NCBI GenBank assembly: GCA_946543095.1
Contig: CAMNLO010000068.1
Span: 1 to 7,835, forward strand
From: an uncultured bacterium
Lineage (GTDB): Bacteria > Bacillota > Clostridia > Lachnospirales > Lachnospiraceae
Length of the DNA: 7,835 nucleotides
Direction of reading: 5' to 3'
Below are positions 6,306 to 7,835 of this stretch, one piece after another. The translations under genes were made by a program, and so were the position numbers. Every line of letters begins with the position of its first letter. Positions within the stretch are counted from its first letter, which is position 1. Under the pieces are notes generated by a model. It had not been told where the DNA came from. It searched no databases and was given only the letters and a program-made list of their open reading frames with translations.

Positions 6306-6472
6306 TGTTTCTCCAATGCTGCTTCAGCGGCAGCCCATACCAAACCGCAGACCGGTTTGCCCCGGAGCATTCGCGGATGCGGATCTTCCGTTTGGAACAG
6401 TGCAATTGCGGGCACAGGTCCTGTTCTCCGCAGGCTGCCCACCAAATAAAGAACGGAAAAAACCTCCCGTTC
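6306..6472 (-). promoter_or_regulatory. Structured leader of the racemase-headed operon
   Basis: No gene is visible here. Read on the minus strand, it holds a nested hairpin (outer 6410-6414 with 6436-6440, inner 6420-6423 with 6431-6434), a perfect 7-bp hairpin (6341-6347 with 6353-6359, CAAACCG / CGGTTTG, five-base loop) and a 5-bp hairpin (6318-6322 with 6330-6334) just before the GGAG. I do not recognise a known riboswitch or T-box. There is no T-run attenuator after any of these stems. Confidence 0.35.
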
Positions 6473-6474
6473 AA
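6445..6474 (-). promoter_or_regulatory. Candidate promoter of the operon (weak)
   Basis: On the minus strand, TTGAAC (6469-6474), an 18-base spacer and TTTATT (6445-6450) match four of six positions in each box. It overlaps the T run of the tRNA-Leu terminator by two bases. It is the best candidate between the terminator and the racemase start, but other promoters or tRNA-Leu read-through are possible. Confidence 0.3.
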
Positions 6475-6504
6475 AAAAGAAACCGTCTCTGAAGACGGTT
6501 TTTT
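6473..6504 (-). terminator. Terminator of tRNA-Leu, possibly bidirectional
   Basis: A perfect 8-bp stem (6481-6488 with 6493-6500, AACCGTCT / AGACGGTT) has a four-base loop and runs of A and T on both sides. On the minus strand the stem is followed by TTTCTTTTTTG. It lies directly after the tRNA 3' end and should separate it from the operon. Confidence 0.85.
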
Positions 6505-6507
6505 CAA

Positions 6508-6591
6508 TGCCGGTGGTGGGACTTGAACCCACACGTGGTCACCCACAACAGATTTTGAGTCTGCCTCGTCTGCCAATTCCGACACACCGAC
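6508..6591 (-). tRNA. tRNA-Leu (anticodon CAA)
   Basis: The minus strand forms an 84-base class II tRNA without encoded CCA. The acceptor stem is GTCGGTG/CACCGGC with one G-U pair and discriminator A. The anticodon stem is GCAGA/TCTGT with loop CTCAAAA (anticodon CAA, reading TTG). A long variable arm (around TGGGTGACCACG) and the T loop (GGGTTCAAGTCCC) follow. All of this fits tRNA-Leu. It has its own promoter and terminator. Confidence 0.97.
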
Positions 6592-6603
6592 CGGGCGAAA
6601 CGT

Positions 6604-6632
6604 ATTCTACCACAAAGTTTTCTGTCTTGCAA
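6604..6632 (-). promoter_or_regulatory. Sigma-A promoter of tRNA-Leu
   Basis: On the minus strand, TTGCAA (6627-6632), a 17-base spacer and TAGAAT (6604-6609) place the start about six bases before the tRNA 5' end. The layout equals that of the tRNA-Gly promoter. Confidence 0.8.
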
Positions 6633-6665
6633 GGGTAAAAATCAGAATATATTTTCGATTCAATA

Positions 6666-6694
6666 TTGACAATCGAACACATGTGTGTTATTAT
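6666..6694 (+). promoter_or_regulatory. Near-consensus plus-strand promoter with operator-like repeats
   Basis: TTGACA (6666-6671), a spacer of exactly 17 bases and TATTAT (6689-6694) form a near-perfect sigma-A promoter. A 7-bp inverted repeat (6654-6660 with 6671-6677, TTCGATT / AATCGAA) overlaps the -35 box. A 10-bp palindrome ACACATGTGT (6677-6686) lies in the spacer. It points into the 3' end of the minus-strand glycosyltransferase gene, and no plus-strand gene follows. It may drive antisense RNA, be a relic, or be chance. Confidence 0.5.
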
Positions 6695-7581
6695 CCGGTT
6701 ATACGAAGCGTTTCATACAGCTCCTTGACAACTTCATCATCCGCCTTTTCATCGAATTTCCTGGCAAAACAGGCCTCGGAGGAAAGGAGTTCCGGAAGAT
6801 CCGTCTTTCTCCAGACATAGGGAGTTCCTCTGTTCCAGTCGATCAGCCTGACATTTCCTCTGTAATCATTGGTCTGTCCGGGTACATAAAGCTTGTCAGA
6901 AAAGGGTGAGGTCATGACCATGCTCTGTATGAAGAATTCCTCCGTCAGCTGTGTAAAGCGAAAATGCTTCCACACGCGGGGAGTATTTTCCACAACATAG
7001 GAAGCAAAGCCCTGTGTAACGGAAAACCACTGAGAACCACCGTAAAACTGAAATCCCGCACTTTTTGAGCGATCAATATGAAGTCTTCTCTGAATTGCCT
7101 GGGAGTACGTCTCCGCTTTATTATAAAATGGATCATCCCGTCTCCTGCCCAGCTGTCTTTCAAAAAAATGCCAGGTTGTATAGCGGGATCTGATATCCCT
7201 GCTGTATTCCGGTGTTCCGAAATGGATGAACTCCTTCCCCTGATTGACATCAAAAAAATCATATATCTCATTTGCCTTTTTGACAGGCAGATCCGCTCCG
7301 GATAACAGATGATAATACGCATAGGGTCCTTTTTTCAGCGCTTTTTTCAGAAGGATCAATCCCGCCTCCATCAAGGTGGTGTCTCCCCAGTACACCGGGA
7401 TCTCGCTGAAAAGTACCAGCTCCGAATGCCTGACTGCGCTGCGAAAGCTTTCAGGCATGGGATCACGGTTTTTTTGATCCATATGTATATATATATCACA
7501 ACGCGGATCATCCAGCAGCATCAGAAGCGTCTTCAGGACTTCCGAATATGCATGCGCCATGATCAGGTATGCGTGCTTCAT
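6691..7581 (-). CDS. Core-2/I-branching-type glycosyltransferase (GT14-like)
   Basis: This 296-residue protein starts MKHAYLIMAHAYSE and carries the marks of the bacterial branch-enzyme (GT14) family: DIYIHMDQK (29-37), YWGDTTLMEAGLILL (64-78), YYHLLSGADLPVK (89-101), GGSQWFSVT (181-189) and EEFFIQSMV (214-222). Length is typical, and there is no membrane segment or signal peptide. Members transfer a sugar, often GlcNAc or xylose, from a nucleotide donor during synthesis of surface polysaccharides. Donor and acceptor cannot be read from the sequence. The ATG at 7581 has AAAGGA about 11 bases upstream. The gene is visibly more AT-rich than the operon at 886-6305, which suggests separate acquisition. 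It stands alone between rsgA and tRNA-Leu, with no clear terminator after its stop. Membership of the same surface-polymer pathway as the operon is possible but not shown. Confidence 0.88.
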   Translation of the reverse strand: MKHAYLIMAHAYSEVLKTLLMLLDDPRCDIYIHMDQKNRDPMPESFRSAVRHSELVLFSEIPVYWGDTTLMEAGLILLKKALKKGPYAYYHLLSGADLPVKKANEIYDFFDVNQGKEFIHFGTPEYSRDIRSRYTTWHFFERQLGRRRDDPFYNKAETYSQAIQRRLHIDRSKSAGFQFYGGSQWFSVTQGFASYVVENTPRVWKHFRFTQLTEEFFIQSMVMTSPFSDKLYVPGQTNDYRGNVRLIDWNRGTPYVWRKTDLPELLSSEACFARKFDEKADDEVVKELYETLRITG

Positions 7582-7623
7582 TTATACTCTGTTCCTTTCA
7601 AGCGTCCACTAGTGACGAGGCAA

Positions 7624-7734
7624 ACATCGAATCACGCGAAGCGTTTATGTTGCCGATGTCAAGCGTGCGATTTGGGCCGCTTGCGGCACAAATGCGGGTA
7701 TGAAAGAGAATCGCTTCATCGTTTTCTTTCATAC
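7624..7734. repeat. Cluster of three inverted repeats between rsgA and the glycosyltransferase
   Basis: Three consecutive palindromic units fill most of this gap. Unit 1 pairs 7624-7629 with 7654-7659 (ACATCG / CGATGT) and holds a small inner hairpin 7634-7637 with 7641-7644. Unit 2 pairs 7670-7680 with 7683-7693, with one mismatch around GCCGC-TT-GCGGC. Unit 3 pairs 7698-7706 with 7726-7734 (GTATGAAAG / CTTTCATAC) and overlaps the rsgA stop codon. None is followed by a T run. It may be a REP-like or miniature repeat element, or mRNA-processing structures. Confidence 0.5.
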
Positions 7735-7835
7735 TTCGCACTCCGCGTACAGCTGCAGATAGGTCTCATACCGCTGTTTCGGGATCATGCCCTGCTTCAC
7801 AGCCTCCCTGACCGCACAGTCCGGCTCCCTCCTGT
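7729..7835 (-). CDS. rsgA: Ribosome small-subunit-dependent GTPase A (RsgA), C-terminal end only
   Basis: The minus strand is open from the window edge to a TGA at 7729-7731 and encodes 34 residues. The segment EPDCAVREAVKQGMIPKQRY, followed by ETYLQLYAE, matches the C-terminal end of RsgA (YjeQ/YloQ), whose usual form is EPGCAV-(A/E)AL-x-G-I-x-x-RY-x-x-Y. The Cys fits the zinc-binding domain ligand that lies in this tail. RsgA is a circularly permuted GTPase that acts late in 30S ribosome maturation in the cytoplasm. The GTPase and OB-fold domains lie beyond the window. The stop codon is inside an inverted repeat. The call rests on a short but characteristic tail. Confidence 0.8.
   Translation of the reverse strand, partial: RREPDCAVREAVKQGMIPKQRYETYLQLYAECEV

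Noticed and set aside
6247..6585. Minus-strand frame starting MSELADEADSKSVVGDHVW
   Set aside because: It is a translation of tRNA-Leu itself, followed by the terminator and the operon leader. It is not a protein gene.
6666..6909. Small plus-strand gene driven by the promoter at 6666-6694
   Set aside because: The only open frame there (from 6685) is antisense to the glycosyltransferase, has no family resemblance, and its start overlaps the -10 region.
7698..7734. rsgA terminator
   Set aside because: The inverted repeat includes the stop codon and is not followed by a T run on the minus strand.
7582..7734. CRISPR array
   Set aside because: The repeats differ in sequence and are inverted. 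They are not direct repeats with regular spacers.

Overview
The window looks like a chromosomal segment of a Clostridia-type Firmicute, most likely a gut Lachnospiraceae relative. The grounds are AGGAG-type ribosome binding sites, T-tract terminators, a Tn916-like integrase remnant and close resemblance of several proteins to families I know from that group. This placement is inference, because no rRNA is present. Every gene that looks functional is on the minus strand, so transcription runs from high to low coordinates.

Layout in transcription order. (1) 7729-7835: the last 34 codons of a ribosome-maturation GTPase (rsgA). (2) 7582-7728: a gap of about 150 bases packed with three consecutive inverted repeats. 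(3) 6691-7581: a core-2/I-branching (GT14-type) glycosyltransferase, visibly more AT-rich than the operon below it. (4) 6592-6690: a short intergenic region with the tRNA-Leu promoter on the minus strand and a near-consensus promoter on the plus strand that points into the glycosyltransferase gene. (5) 6508-6591: tRNA-Leu(CAA) and its terminator. (6) 6306-6472: a structured leader, then a five-gene operon at 886-6305. (7) 721-791: tRNA-Gly(CCC) with its own promoter and two terminators. (8) 1-557: mobile-element debris, made of a frameshifted and truncated plus-strand integrase and the first 47 codons of an IS66-like transposase on the minus strand.

The operon is the centre of interest. It encodes an aspartate/glutamate-racemase-family enzyme, an amino-acid-adenylating enzyme, a 76-residue carrier protein, a membrane-bound O-acyltransferase (MBOAT) and a membrane-anchored SGNH/DltD-like protein. 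Its logic matches D-alanylation of teichoic acids (dltABCD): activate an amino acid, load it on a carrier, pass it across the membrane through the MBOAT, and transfer it to an envelope polymer. It differs from a standard dlt operon in four ways. A dedicated racemase is encoded first. The adenylation pocket has an unusual lysine and a phenylalanine. The MBOAT itself ends in a FIYNQF acyl-shuttle-like tail in place of a separate DltX. The SGNH protein has Cys where the nucleophilic Ser is expected. My working model is a variant system that decorates a surface polymer with an amino acid other than D-Ala, perhaps an acidic D-amino acid. The substrate and the acceptor polymer are inference.
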